A stretch of 64,000 nt of DNA from Chloroflexota bacterium (GTDB lineage: Bacteria > Chloroflexota > Dehalococcoidia > Lucifugimonadales > Lucifugimonadaceae): assembly GCA_018673955.1 (NCBI GenBank), contig JABHBJ010000076.1:1-64000 (forward strand), written 5' to 3'. The translations under genes were made by a program, and so were the position numbers. The notes beneath the pieces were generated by a model. The model was not told the origin of the DNA. It saw nothing but the letters and a program-made list of their open reading frames with translations, and made no database searches. Below are positions 9,643 to 18,371 of this stretch, piece after piece (the stretch's first letter is position 1; every line of letters begins with the position of its first letter).

Positions 9643-10245
9643 TTAGAGAATGCCGTCGGGCGGATCTATCTTCATCGTGCCGACTTTTTTGTCGACATCG
9701 ACGATTACGCCTTCTAGAACAGGGATGAGAATTTCGTCTCCCTTCTTTTTCCCGGGGGCTGGCTTGTCAGTGATGATAAATACGTCGTTACTGCCTGTTT
9801 CGAGGATTTCGGTTAGCTTGCCGAGATGTTGACCATCTACAGTTGTCACGTCGGAACCAAGAATTTCGTAGTGGTAGTAGACACCGGGAGGATTTTCGGG
9901 GAGCTCTTCGGCTGGAACTGAAAGTTCGAGATCTCTCAAGTGGTCGGCTTTTTCAATCGAATTGATATTTTCGAATCGAAGTTTGGCTGAATCGCCTGAT
10001 TTACCGGTTTCGACAATCTCGTATTCTCTGCCGTCGGCAATAACGATGTCGCCAACAATGAATCGATCAGTAATCCCTGAGTAGACCTCAACGAGAAGTG
10101 CGCCCTTGATGCCGGTAGGGCGGCGGACGCGGCCGACCACAACTAATTCATTCAGTTCTTCGCCCGGGGTATCGGGTTGACTGTTTGAATCGGTCATAGG
10201 AGTTTCAGAGGGTGCAGACGTGCTAGTCGATCTCGAGGCTGACAC
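9643..10245 (-). CDS. rimM: Ribosome maturation factor RimM
   Basis: 16S rRNA processing factor that binds the 30S head with S19. Two domains are visible: an N-terminal RimM barrel (ELVVVGRVRRPTGIKGALLVEV) and a C-terminal PRC barrel ending in the conserved GVIVDVDKKVGTMKIDPPDGIL. The 200-residue frame has a Ser/Thr-rich N-terminal extension of about 30 residues. An internal ATG (MTDSNSQ) is a possible start. It overlaps the KH-domain gene by 23 bases, consistent with translational coupling in rpsP-khpA-rimM. Confidence 0.93.
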   Translation of the reverse strand: MSASRSTSTSAPSETPMTDSNSQPDTPGEELNELVVVGRVRRPTGIKGALLVEVYSGITDRFIVGDIVIADGREYEIVETGKSGDSAKLRFENINSIEKADHLRDLELSVPAEELPENPPGVYYHYEILGSDVTTVDGQHLGKLTEILETGSNDVFIITDKPAPGKKKGDEILIPVLEGVIVDVDKKVGTMKIDPPDGIL

Positions 10246-10519
10246 GGGTGTCGGCCTTTACTGCTGCAACTCGCAGGAGAGAGCGCATCGACTGGGCAAC
10301 TCGACCGTCACGGCCGATTACTTTGCCCTTGTCCTGATCGTCTACTGACAGGTGTAGGAATATGCGTTCGCCGTCGTCCTCTTCGGTTACAGATACTGCA
10401 TCCGGGTTCGAGGCGAGTGCACGGGCGATGTACTCGATCATCTCTCGCATCGAGTCGATCGGCGACATATCGTCGCCTTCGGACTCTTCAACTTGGACGT
10501 CGTCATCACGCTCAGCCAC
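10223..10519 (-). CDS. khpA: KH-domain RNA-binding protein (KhpA/YlqC-like)
   Basis: Single KH domain of the KhpA type in 98 residues. The RNA-binding GxxG loop lies in [17 protein letters not shown], followed by VRVS-like strand residues TRVSLEID at the end. An acidic N-terminal tail of about 18 residues precedes the domain. The start is GTG at 10519, overlapping the end of rpsP by 8 bases. Position between rpsP and rimM is the usual one for this gene. Confidence 0.9.
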   Translation of the reverse strand: MAERDDDVQVEESEGDDMSPIDSMREMIEYIARALASNPDAVSVTEEDDGERIFLHLSVDDQDKGKVIGRDGRVAQSMRSLLRVAAVKADTRVSLEID

Positions 10520-10793
10520 TAGGAGTTACTGCCTTCTTAGGAGTTGATACCTTAGGAAGGATTCCAGCGGACTGGAGAAGATACGTAACTGATTCAGATG
10601 GCTGTGCACCCTTACCAATCCATTCGTTGACCTTCTCTTCGTCGAGCTTGATCTCAGGTGGGTTTGGGAAGGGATCGTACGTCCCGATCTGTTCGATGAA
10701 AGCACCATCGCGAGCTGCTCGCTGGTCAGCGACAACTACTCGGTAGAAAGGGTGCTTCTTGCCACCAACGCGTTTAAGACGGATTCGAACCAT
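10512..10793 (-). CDS. rpsP: 30S ribosomal protein bS16
   Basis: Ribosomal protein S16 with the invariant N-terminus [26 protein letters not shown] place the start at ATG 10793; four extra codons upstream (to 10805) are less likely. A GGAG lies 11 bases before this ATG. The C-terminus ends in a short Lys/Thr-rich tail. It heads the minus-strand group rpsP-khpA-rimM. trmD and rplS, often found after rimM, are absent here. Confidence 0.96.
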   Translation of the reverse strand: MVRIRLKRVGGKKHPFYRVVVADQRAARDGAFIEQIGTYDPFPNPPEIKLDEEKVNEWIGKGAQPSESVTYLLQSAGILPKVSTPKKAVTPSG

Positions 10794-10805
10794 TCGTGAA
10801 ATCAC

Positions 10806-11170
10806 TCCGTGCCGTAATTAAGGAGACGGCGGAAAAGCTATAGATCAGACTCTAGCCAATTGCCAGAGTTCAGACATCATCGACCTAAAATTGTATTGCC
10901 CATTACGTTGCAGGTCAAAGGGGCTTGAAGGTGGAGTTTGAACTCATTTTAGCTTTCGACTGCAATCAGCCTACAAATTAATGCCCTTTATCCGTAAGAC
11001 GTTCGCGCATATTCGGGTGCCTGGCGGAACGTTCTGAGAGCTGATGTCAGGTCGGTTCCTGCAGTGAAATCGGGTGCTGGAACTGGGTTGACTATGCCGC
11101 TGATAACCGGAAATACGCCAGCCCATATATAGATCAACGTCTTACGCGTCGTCGACCGGTGCACCAGTTC
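10806..11170. other. Gene-poor stretch between rpsP and the PPOX relic
   Basis: About 365 bases without an established gene. A minus-strand frame from GTG 11164 to TAA 10988 encodes 58 residues with a hydrophobic segment (LIYIWAGVFPVISGIV). It lies just downstream of the decayed PPOX gene and has no recognised relative, so it may be a small membrane protein, a relic or chance. Confidence 0.25.
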
Positions 11171-11619
11171 TTACTTTATTAATGCAGTTGTAAGCTCGAA
11201 ACGGAAAACCGTAGTCTGTCGCATTTCGACGTCGTTAGGCTCCCGGTCTTCTTCCCATCGACCCGGTAAGCAGTCCTCGGTAATTACCTCAAGCGCATGC
11301 ATTACTTCTTCAGGATCTTCGACTTTTTCTGTTTTTCCAATGGCAACAACCGATCGGTAGTTCATTGAGTGATCAAACAGCGAGCGGGCGAGTACAAATC
11401 CATCGACATGAGTAACGACTAAGATGATGTTCGCTTCAGAATTTGCCCAACGAAACATCCAGGCGGCTGGGGTACCGTTCGACCGTAAAGTGTTGGAAGC
11501 ACGACGGGACCGTGATCAGATTAGTACGCCACGTGGCATAGATACCCGTCATCGAAAATCGAGTAGATCGTTTCTTTGTCGTAATCGCCACGTTCAGAAA
11601 CACGTATGATTTTGATCAA
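11171..11619 (-). pseudogene. Decayed PPOX/NimA-like flavin-binding protein
   Basis: Read from TTG 11619 on the minus strand, the frame gives RVSERGDYDKETIYSIFDDGYLCHVAY, then an in-frame TAA, then SDHGPVVLPTLYGR. After a frame change and apparent loss of some codons it resumes as SEANIILVVTHVDGFVLARSLFDHSMNYRSVVAIGK down to 11171. These pieces, in this order, match pyridoxamine-5'-phosphate-oxidase-like (nitroimidazole-resistance type) proteins along their length. One nonsense codon plus one frameshift means the gene is broken. The intact 95-residue C-terminal frame should not be read as a complete gene. Confidence 0.7.
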
Positions 11620-11822
11620 TGGATTCGCTCATTCTTGTTCCTTTTACAAACCCTTAATACCGGATTCGAATCAGATATTCGAAATCCTACCCCACATATC
11701 TGAGATATGGCGAAACGTAACTACTTCTGGTGATATGAAGCGTACCCAGCAGGACAGGTTCGGCAGTAACCTAATGTGCATCTAAAGCTTATCGACCTGT
11801 AACGACTTTCTGACGAACTTCT

Positions 11823-12548
11823 TTGACTAATTCCGACCAAAAAATATCAGTGCTGTTCTTCGCCGTATTGCACGAGCGAGCCGGAACTCGAAGCGTTACT
11901 ATTACCGCAACCGATGGAATGACTGTCGATGACGCTGTCGTAGCTGCACGAAAAGCTGCTCCGAGCGATCCTCAACCCGGAACTAGCGTGATGCTGGCGC
12001 TCAACAGTGTGTACGTAAAGGGTGATCAGCTCGTGCAAGCCGGAGACGAGATCGCTCTTATCCCGCCTGTAAGTGGTGGCTCAGGCGATATCAAGACAGA
12101 TTTTGACTGGGTGTTCATCACTCCCGAAAAGCTCCAAGAAAAGCCGCTTACAGATTTCGTTACAACCGGCATTGACGGTGCTGTTGTGACTTTCTTGGGA
12201 GTAACTCGCTGCGTTAACGAGGGTCGGAACGTTGAGTATCTCGAGTACGAAGCGTACCTGCCGATGGCTGAAAACAAGATCGCAGAGATCATTTCGGAAA
12301 TGCGTGCAAAGTGGGAACTAGGGAAAATTGCTATCGCCCATCGTACCGGCAGAGTCGATATTGGTGAAACGAGCATGGTCGTTGCCGTTGGTTCGGCTCA
12401 TAGGCGACCTGCTTTCGAATCGGCTTTGTACTTCGTCGACCGCTTAAAAGAGATCGTTCCTATCTGGAAGAAAGAACTCTTTGTTGGCGGAGAAGTGTGG
12501 ATTGGCGATACTTCGGGTGCTGGAAAACCTGCGGAACTAGCTGACTAG
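11823..12548 (+). CDS. MoaD-MoaE fusion (molybdopterin synthase)
   Basis: Molybdopterin synthase, which adds two sulfurs to cyclic pyranopterin monophosphate. Residues 1-86 are MoaD, a ubiquitin-like sulfur carrier ending in PPVSGG (Gly85-Gly86). Residues about 95-241 are MoaE (GAVVTFLGVTR, HRTGRVDIGE, WKKELFVGGEVWI). In separate MoaD the C-terminal Gly-Gly is thiocarboxylated, so here the chain must be cut after Gly86 or work another way. The related fusion MoaX of Mycobacterium tuberculosis is reported to be cleaved. The start is TTG. No other moa gene is in the window. Confidence 0.92.
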   Translation: MTNSDQKISVLFFAVLHERAGTRSVTITATDGMTVDDAVVAARKAAPSDPQPGTSVMLALNSVYVKGDQLVQAGDEIALIPPVSGGSGDIKTDFDWVFITPEKLQEKPLTDFVTTGIDGAVVTFLGVTRCVNEGRNVEYLEYEAYLPMAENKIAEIISEMRAKWELGKIAIAHRTGRVDIGETSMVVAVGSAHRRPAFESALYFVDRLKEIVPIWKKELFVGGEVWIGDTSGAGKPAELAD

Positions 12549-12614
12549 CCCACATTATTAATGAATCTTACGAATTCCAGCTGCAATGTAGCGACGCGTG
12601 CTTGAAGAGGCAAC

Positions 12615-13583
12615 TTGACCAATGAATCGCAACAAAATAGAGAAGTCACGCTGAACCCCGACGGTTCGGTGATTAAGTCTGAAGATATTCGCAAGATCTA
12701 TGGCGATGTTGCGGCAGTCGATGGCATTTCATTCGCAGTAGAACCGGGTGAAACATACGGGCTACTCGGTCCGAATGGTGCGGGTAAAACGACCACCATG
12801 CGTATGCTCGCCGGACTATCGCCTACGAACTCCGGAGCGATCACCGTTTCAGGAATCGACGTTGTGAAAGACAATCGAGCCGTTCGCGAGATCATGGGAG
12901 TTGTGACTCAGCACGATGGGCTCGACGGGGGTCTGACCGTATTTCAAAACCTGTTCCTTCACGGATTCCTAGCAGGGCTTTCAAGAAAAGATTCGAAGAA
13001 TCGTTCTCATGAGGTACTTGAATTCTTCGGTCTTAGAGATCGCTCGAAATCGAATGTCTACGAACTCTCTGGCGGTATGAAACGTCGGTTGGCGATTGCT
13101 CGGTCGATGATGACGAGCCCGAGTGTGATTGTAATGGACGAGCCGTCGACCGGACTCGACCCACAGAGTCGAAATCGGGTGTGGGAAGAATTGGCCGTTC
13201 TAAAGGACGCGGGCGTGACCGTGCTTCTTTCGACGCATTACATGGAAGAGGCAACTATTTTGTGTGATCGACTCTCGGTCATGGATCACGGCAAGATCCT
13301 CGATGAGGGCACGCCTGATCAAATGATCGAACGACACGCTCCGAAAGAAGTCGCGCAGTTACGAGTATCCCCAGTTTCTATACGCACCGTTCGGGGGTAC
13401 TTGACTGAACATAATATTACGTTCCGAGAAGTCGGAGCCTTGATTAGCGTGACAGGGGCGAACGGTGATCGCCCTGATCTTTCTGGACTCAAAAACCTTG
13501 ACGGAGTACGAACGTCGTATCGTGCCGGTAATTTAGAAGATGTGTTCCTTGCGATAACAGGACGAGAACTGAGAGACGGATAG
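12615..13583 (+). CDS. ABC-2 type exporter, ATP-binding subunit (DrrA/NodI-like)
   Basis: ATPase of 322 residues. Walker A is GPNGAGKTT, the signature is ELSGGMKRRL, Walker B is VIVMDEPSTGLDP, and the switch His lies in LLSTHYMEE. A C-terminal domain of about 80 residues follows, as in the DrrA/NodI group. The start is TTG 12615, four bases after AGAGG. The stop overlaps the first base of the permease gene, so the two are translationally coupled. The substrate is unknown; this class exports lipids, polysaccharides or drugs. Confidence 0.9.
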   Translation: MTNESQQNREVTLNPDGSVIKSEDIRKIYGDVAAVDGISFAVEPGETYGLLGPNGAGKTTTMRMLAGLSPTNSGAITVSGIDVVKDNRAVREIMGVVTQHDGLDGGLTVFQNLFLHGFLAGLSRKDSKNRSHEVLEFFGLRDRSKSNVYELSGGMKRRLAIARSMMTSPSVIVMDEPSTGLDPQSRNRVWEELAVLKDAGVTVLLSTHYMEEATILCDRLSVMDHGKILDEGTPDQMIERHAPKEVAQLRVSPVSIRTVRGYLTEHNITFREVGALISVTGANGDRPDLSGLKNLDGVRTSYRAGNLEDVFLAITGRELRDG

Positions 13584-14368
13584 TGAACCTCGCAATTCCA
13601 ACCCCTGATATCCGCCGTAGAAGCGTCACTGGGCTGTGGCTTCGTCACGCGGTATCGTTTGTTCGATACTGGAAATTCGTGATCACATGGGTCCTAATCG
13701 AGCCGGTCATCATTCTTGTGGCAGTCGGGTTCGGAGTCGGCAAACTTATCGACGAAGTCGATGGCGCTCCTTCTTATGCAGAGTTCGTAACACCCGGACT
13801 GATTATGGGTAATGCGATGTTCCACGCACTGTTTGAAACGTCGTGGAACGCGTACAACCGAATCGACAACGACGTATATGAAACTGCACTGACAACGCCG
13901 ATAACCATCACTGAAATCACGATGGGCGATATTCTGTGGGCAGTCACTAGATCAATCATGACGGTCGTAGGGACAGCGACAGTTGCGGCGTTGTTCGGTT
14001 GGCTTAGTCATTGGGAAGCGATTGGAATAATTATTCCGGCGGTAATGGTTGGAATTACGTTCGGTGCGCTTGGGTTCTTGTTCTCTGCGGTAGCTCCGCA
14101 CACAACGTTCTTAACCCTGGTATTTACGTTAGTCGCATCGCCAATGTTCTTCTTCTCAGGGTCATTCTTCCCAATATCTATACTTCCCGACTGGGTAGAA
14201 CCGATCGCATGGTTCATGCCACTTACCTCAGCAGTTCACATCGCACGTGGGTTTGCATTGGGAAGTCTCGACATAACTCACCTTTGGGCAGCGTTGTACA
14301 TGATTGTGCTAACTGCGATTATCTGGCCTGCAGCGATCTTCCTGCTAAGGCGCCGGCTGATCAAATAA
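13583..14368 (+). CDS. ABC-2 type exporter, permease subunit (DrrB/NodJ-like)
   Basis: Integral membrane protein of 261 residues with about six hydrophobic segments and the ABC-2 family block SPMFFFSGSFFPISILP followed by PLTSAVHIARGFALG. The GTG start overlaps the end of the ATPase gene. With that ATPase it forms a two-gene exporter. The gene ends about 125 bases before tRNA-Ser. Confidence 0.9.
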   Translation: MNLAIPTPDIRRRSVTGLWLRHAVSFVRYWKFVITWVLIEPVIILVAVGFGVGKLIDEVDGAPSYAEFVTPGLIMGNAMFHALFETSWNAYNRIDNDVYETALTTPITITEITMGDILWAVTRSIMTVVGTATVAALFGWLSHWEAIGIIIPAVMVGITFGALGFLFSAVAPHTTFLTLVFTLVASPMFFFSGSFFPISILPDWVEPIAWFMPLTSAVHIARGFALGSLDITHLWAALYMIVLTAIIWPAAIFLLRRRLIK

Positions 14369-14434
14369 AAGAGAGGCTTGTCCGAACGCTTGTGGATTTG
14401 GTTCGATATATCAAAAGAATCGTGCGGAACTCCT

Positions 14435-14463
14435 TTGCCGATCAAGGAGTGTGAAGATATATT
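14435..14463 (+). promoter_or_regulatory. Promoter of tRNA-Ser
   Basis: TTGCCG (14435-14440), a 17-base spacer and TATATT (14458-14463) form a sigma-70-like pair. A start near 14470 would give a leader of about 23 bases before the mature tRNA. Confidence 0.5.
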
Positions 14464-14480
14464 GAATTGGTTCGCACTGG

Positions 14481-14606
14481 CACATCTTCTGCGGAGGGTT
14501 CGCATAGTGGCCTAGTGCGCCCGCCTGCTAAGCGGGTTGGGGGTGTTAAGCTCCCTCGCGGGTTCGAATCCCGCACCCTCCGCCACTTTTACAAATAGAA
14601 GATGTG
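14481..14606. repeat. 10-bp inverted arms bracketing tRNA-Ser
   Basis: CACATCTTCT at 14481-14490 is perfectly complementary to AGAAGATGTG at 14597-14606, just outside the tRNA. In the precursor the two arms could pair and extend the acceptor stem. Confidence 0.6.
14493..14585 (+). tRNA. tRNA-Ser(GCT)
   Basis: Acceptor arms GGAGGGT / ACCCTCC, a 3-bp D stem GCA/TGC, anticodon stem CCCGC / GCGGG with loop CTGCTAA (anticodon GCT), a long class II variable arm and T stem GCGGG / CCCGC around TTCGAAT. The discriminator G and CCA are encoded. It reads AGC/AGU serine codons. Confidence 0.96.
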
Positions 14607-14666
14607 CTTCCGCCGCAAACTGTAAGTTGATTTCGTACAGATCAACCTACAGTTTGCGGCGGAAGC
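14606..14666. terminator. Long hairpin between tRNA-Ser and nadX
   Basis: Arms 14606-14631 and 14641-14666 pair over 26 positions with one mismatch, around a 9-base loop; the outer 19 bp (beginning GCTTCCGCCGC) are perfect. It lies between the convergent tRNA-Ser and nadX genes and could stop transcription both ways, but lacks a T-run. A small transposable hairpin element is the alternative. Confidence 0.55.
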
Positions 14667-14685
14667 TATTGCTGAGAAGCCCCGA

Positions 14686-15552
14686 CTAGGTGCCGATTCG
14701 TATACCGGGTTCGCAGATCGAACGAACTGTTTCTATCGCTGCCAAAACAGCTAAGAAACTGGTCTTAGGATTTGTCTCATGCGGCATGTTTTCGAATCTG
14801 AACGAGAACTTTCCCGCCTTGCTGATCGCTTTGATTTCATGAACATTACCAGGTGAATCAGGATCAGCAACCACTCGAACCTTCGTCGCATCAGGTCCGA
14901 TTCCCGCCATGCTGACGGTTGCGGCGACGTTTACGTTCGCGGGGAACAACCCAACCGCCTCAGTCGCTGAGCCCTCGAAAATAACAGTTGATTCCGTTAT
15001 TTCTTTGTCTTCCCAGTCGGCAAAACCGGGTGCTCCGCTTAGTGAGATCGGCTTCTTCGTCGAAACTATAGTTACTTCTTCGAGCAATTCCTTCGAAGCT
15101 CGTAGTGCGTCGATTCCACCGACTGCGCCAGAAGGGATGTAGATTGACGCACCTGACTTATCGGCTGCCGCAGAGACAGCTCGCAAGAAACCGGGCGAAA
15201 TCATCGCTCCGGAGCTCATTATGAGCATCGAAGCACCTGAGCTGAGGACCGTTTCAGCGTGAGCGACAACAGCGACTTGAGACGCGCATTCAATGATGAG
15301 ATCGATATTTGGGAGCTTTACGAGTTCTGCTACAGTTTCAACCTGAACTGGCTCAGGGGCATTTCCCGTGCCAAGTTCTTTGGCAAGTGCGTCTCGTCCG
15401 GGTTGATATTCGTCGAACAGGCCAATGATTCGTGCTGAGCCCGCTTCGCCCCTGTGAACCGCTCGCGCTAGTTCGGATCCCATCGATCCGCACCCGATCA
15501 GTCCCACGTTTACTTGCGCTTGTTCTGGCACTGCTTCTACTACTCCGCTCAC
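14686..15552 (-). CDS. nadX: L-aspartate dehydrogenase NadX
   Basis: NAD(P)-dependent oxidation of L-aspartate to iminoaspartate, the first step of de novo NAD synthesis when NadB is missing. Protein of 288 residues with an N-terminal Rossmann site GLIGCGSMGSELARAV and the family region IPSGAVGGIDALRAS. The C-terminal part carries the conserved FPANVNVAATVSMAGIGPD. It is divergent from miaB-nadA-nadC, which supplies the next two steps, so the full quinolinate route is in one locus. Confidence 0.9.
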   Translation of the reverse strand: MSGVVEAVPEQAQVNVGLIGCGSMGSELARAVHRGEAGSARIIGLFDEYQPGRDALAKELGTGNAPEPVQVETVAELVKLPNIDLIIECASQVAVVAHAETVLSSGASMLIMSSGAMISPGFLRAVSAAADKSGASIYIPSGAVGGIDALRASKELLEEVTIVSTKKPISLSGAPGFADWEDKEITESTVIFEGSATEAVGLFPANVNVAATVSMAGIGPDATKVRVVADPDSPGNVHEIKAISKAGKFSFRFENMPHETNPKTSFLAVLAAIETVRSICEPGIRIGT

Positions 15553-15773
15553 TGCTTATTGGCTCTAGTCGATATTGCCGATGCTACCATCTGAATATCG
15601 CTGATTGATGATAACTGCCAAATAGGTAATTTCTCTTTGCGCTTTGTATGTGGTCGATAGTCAGGATATCCTTATGATCTTACCGTTCGATGATAAATTC
15701 ACAAAGTCGAGTTCTCACTGATCAGTTCGTAAAGCCCATGGTCAGAATCTCGTCCACCCTAACAGCCTAAAAA

Positions 15774-17120
15774 TTGCCTAGCTATCACGTATGGACCGTC
15801 GGTTGTCAGATGAATACGTCTGACTCAGAACGCCTGTCCAGCGGATTCTCAAATATGGGATTCGATTCGACCGACGACATGGCGAACGCCGACGTGGTTG
15901 TGTTGAACACTTGCGTAGTTCGCCAGTCTGCCGAAGATACCGCCACAGGCGTGTTAGGGCGACTCGGCAAACGAACAAAGGGTAATGACGATCGTATGAT
16001 CGCCGTGATGGGCTGCATGGTTGGCCCTGAGCAAAAAGAGCTCAAGCGTCGGTTCCCGTATGTCGATGTGTGGGCACGACCTCAAGAATTCGAGCCAATT
16101 CTTGAAACAGCCGGAATGCGGCACGGACTCGATCCCGAAGGATGTCTTGCCGGAGCCGTTCCGGAAAATCCGAACGTAGCTTCATTCATCCCAATCGTTC
16201 ACGGTTGCGATAAGTTCTGTACTTTCTGCATCATCCCTTATCGCCGAGGACGAGAAAACAGTCGGTCGTCTGCCGATATCGTTCACGAAGCCGAAATGAT
16301 GGTCGCTCGTGGAGTGAAAGAAATCACACTGCTCGGCCAAAACGTCGATTCTTATGGTCACGACATTCGACCTCGAATCGATCTTGCTGATCTTTTTGAG
16401 ATGGTTCACGAAATCAACGGTCTCGAACGAATCAGGTTTATGACTTCGCATCCGAACGATATGTCGCTGAGAATAATCGAGGCAATTCGGGACCTCCCGA
16501 AGGTTTGTGAGATGGTCAATCTGCCGTTTCAGGCGGGAGATGACACGATGCTGGCGAATATGCGTCGGGGATACACCATCGGCCAGTTCCTCGACAAAAT
16601 TGCTCAGATCAAAGACGTTATACCTAATGTCACGTTAACCACTGATCTCATCGTTGGTTTCAGCGGCGAAACCGATGAGCAGTTTGAGTGTTCGATGGAT
16701 GTTCTTCGAGCTGTTGAATTTTCTAAGGTTCACACATCTGAATACTCAAACCGTGAAGGTACGTTCGCCTCTCGCAAGATGACCGACGACGTACCAAGGG
16801 CCGTCAAGAAGGCGAGAAAAGTAGCTGTCGACGAGTTTCAACAGATCGTTCAGGGCAAAAATAACGATCTTTTAGTTGGAACCCAGTTCGATGTACTTGT
16901 CGAAGGTCTCAAGCGGGGTAGGGTGCACGGTCGTAGTAGAGGCGATAAACTAATTTACATAGATGCACCAGTCACCAGAGACGATAGGGTGCCTGAGCCG
17001 CAACCGGGTGAGACTGTTCGAGTTGAAATAACTGATAGTTCACCGTGGTCTCTAGAGTCGGAGTTGGTCTCATCTCAGACCACAGCCACGGTAAATAAGG
17101 AAAAGGTACCGGTCGTATGA
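15774..17120 (+). CDS. miaB: tRNA-2-methylthio-N6-dimethylallyladenosine synthase MiaB
   Basis: Radical-SAM methylthiotransferase acting on A37 of tRNAs. Order: N-terminal MTTase domain (VGCQMNTSDSE with the first cluster Cys), radical-SAM core with CDKFCTFC (about residues 144-151), and a C-terminal TRAM domain. VNLPFQAGDD and MRRGYT are typical. The start must lie between an in-frame TAA at 15768 and the VGCQMN codons; TTG 15774 is the only candidate. Its stop overlaps the nadA ATG. Both MiaB and NadA carry 4Fe-4S clusters. Confidence 0.95.
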   Translation: MPSYHVWTVGCQMNTSDSERLSSGFSNMGFDSTDDMANADVVVLNTCVVRQSAEDTATGVLGRLGKRTKGNDDRMIAVMGCMVGPEQKELKRRFPYVDVWARPQEFEPILETAGMRHGLDPEGCLAGAVPENPNVASFIPIVHGCDKFCTFCIIPYRRGRENSRSSADIVHEAEMMVARGVKEITLLGQNVDSYGHDIRPRIDLADLFEMVHEINGLERIRFMTSHPNDMSLRIIEAIRDLPKVCEMVNLPFQAGDDTMLANMRRGYTIGQFLDKIAQIKDVIPNVTLTTDLIVGFSGETDEQFECSMDVLRAVEFSKVHTSEYSNREGTFASRKMTDDVPRAVKKARKVAVDEFQQIVQGKNNDLLVGTQFDVLVEGLKRGRVHGRSRGDKLIYIDAPVTRDDRVPEPQPGETVRVEITDSSPWSLESELVSSQTTATVNKEKVPVV

Positions 17121-18331
17121 CGACTGCTTTCACAAAGCAGACAACGATTCCGATTACGGAATTAGAGCAGTCGGCTTTTTGCCAGACTGATGGCAATCTG
17201 CGAACAAAAACCCTCGAAGAGGAATTTCAAGCTGGCGTGCGTTGGCAGAAAGTGCCGACTCGCTACTTGAAGCTGACCCCTGAGGAAATAGCTGAAGGAA
17301 TCGAATTTGCTCGTAAAGAAATCGGTACTAAAGCGGTAATTCTAGGTCACCACTATCAGCGTGACGATGTGATCAAATATGCCGATTTCACTGGCGACTC
17401 ATACAAACTATCGAAAATAGCTGCTGAGACTAAAGACGCCAAATGGATTATTTTCTGTGGCGTCCACTTCATGGCTGAAACAGCGGATATTCTCACGTCG
17501 CCTGACCAGAACGTGCTGTTACCTAATATGGCAGCTGGCTGCTCAATGGCCGACATGGCGAAGTCAGCCGATGTCACTGATTGCTGGGACGATATTGAAT
17601 CTGTTCTCGGTTCAACTGAGAGTGTCATCCCAATCACATATATGAACTCTGCTGCAGCGATCAAAGCCCACTGCGGTAAAAATGATGGACTCGTCTGCAC
17701 CTCTTCGAACGCCGACAAAGCGTTCGACTGGGCGCTGGAACGAGGTGAAAAGATATTATTCCTTCCTGATCAGCATCTTGGTCGTAACACTGCAATCGCA
17801 AAGGGCATTTCTGAAGACGAAATGGCTCTTTGGAATCCGTTCCTGCCGATGGGAGGGCTTTCAGAAGACGAAATTAAGAACGCCAAAGTGCTGCTTTGGC
17901 AGGGTCACTGCTCAGTTCACACCCGCTTTACGGTCGATCAGATCGATGCGGCGCGCGATCGTGATTCGGAAACGACGATTATCGTTCACCCCGAGTGCAC
18001 TCAGGAAGTTGTTGCGGCAGCCGATATGTACGGCTCGACTGAATTAATCCTCGAAACTATCGCCAACGCACCTGCGGGTTCGTCTTGGGGAGTTGGAACT
18101 GAGATCAGCATGGTTCGACGATTGGCAGCTGAAAATCCCGACAAGGATATTTTCTGTCTCGACCCAGTAGTTTGCCCATGTGCAACGATGTACCGAATCC
18201 ACCCAGCTTACGTGCTTTGGGTGCTTGAAGGCATCATGGCTGGCCTCGCTATCAACCGTATTGAGGTTGAACCTGAGACCCAGCGCAACGCTTTGATTGC
18301 ACTTGAGCGTATGCTCGAAGTCGCTGGGTAG
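17117..18331 (+). CDS. nadA: Quinolinate synthase NadA
   Basis: Condenses iminoaspartate with dihydroxyacetone phosphate to quinolinate, using an oxygen-labile 4Fe-4S cluster. Hallmarks are AVILGHHYQRDDVI, CGVHFMAETADIL, the PNMAAGCSMADM block and the late CPCATMYRI. The length of 404 residues is above the short archaeal type because of an N-terminal extension of about 55 residues. The ATG overlaps the miaB stop by four bases and nadC follows about 40 bases downstream. Confidence 0.96.
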   Translation: MTTAFTKQTTIPITELEQSAFCQTDGNLRTKTLEEEFQAGVRWQKVPTRYLKLTPEEIAEGIEFARKEIGTKAVILGHHYQRDDVIKYADFTGDSYKLSKIAAETKDAKWIIFCGVHFMAETADILTSPDQNVLLPNMAAGCSMADMAKSADVTDCWDDIESVLGSTESVIPITYMNSAAAIKAHCGKNDGLVCTSSNADKAFDWALERGEKILFLPDQHLGRNTAIAKGISEDEMALWNPFLPMGGLSEDEIKNAKVLLWQGHCSVHTRFTVDQIDAARDRDSETTIIVHPECTQEVVAAADMYGSTELILETIANAPAGSSWGVGTEISMVRRLAAENPDKDIFCLDPVVCPCATMYRIHPAYVLWVLEGIMAGLAINRIEVEPETQRNALIALERMLEVAG

Positions 18332-18371
18332 TTTTCAACTAAATAATCACGGCTAATTTTCGAGAATCAGA

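Noticed and set aside
11424-11609. Plus frame over the PPOX relic
   Set aside because: It is antisense to the recognisable PPOX pieces and shows no family motif.
14491-14585. Class II tRNA as tRNA-Sec
   Set aside because: The anticodon is GCT and the acceptor/T-arm geometry (7 + 5) is that of tRNA-Ser. The extra GC pairing outside the acceptor uses the discriminator G and the CCA end.
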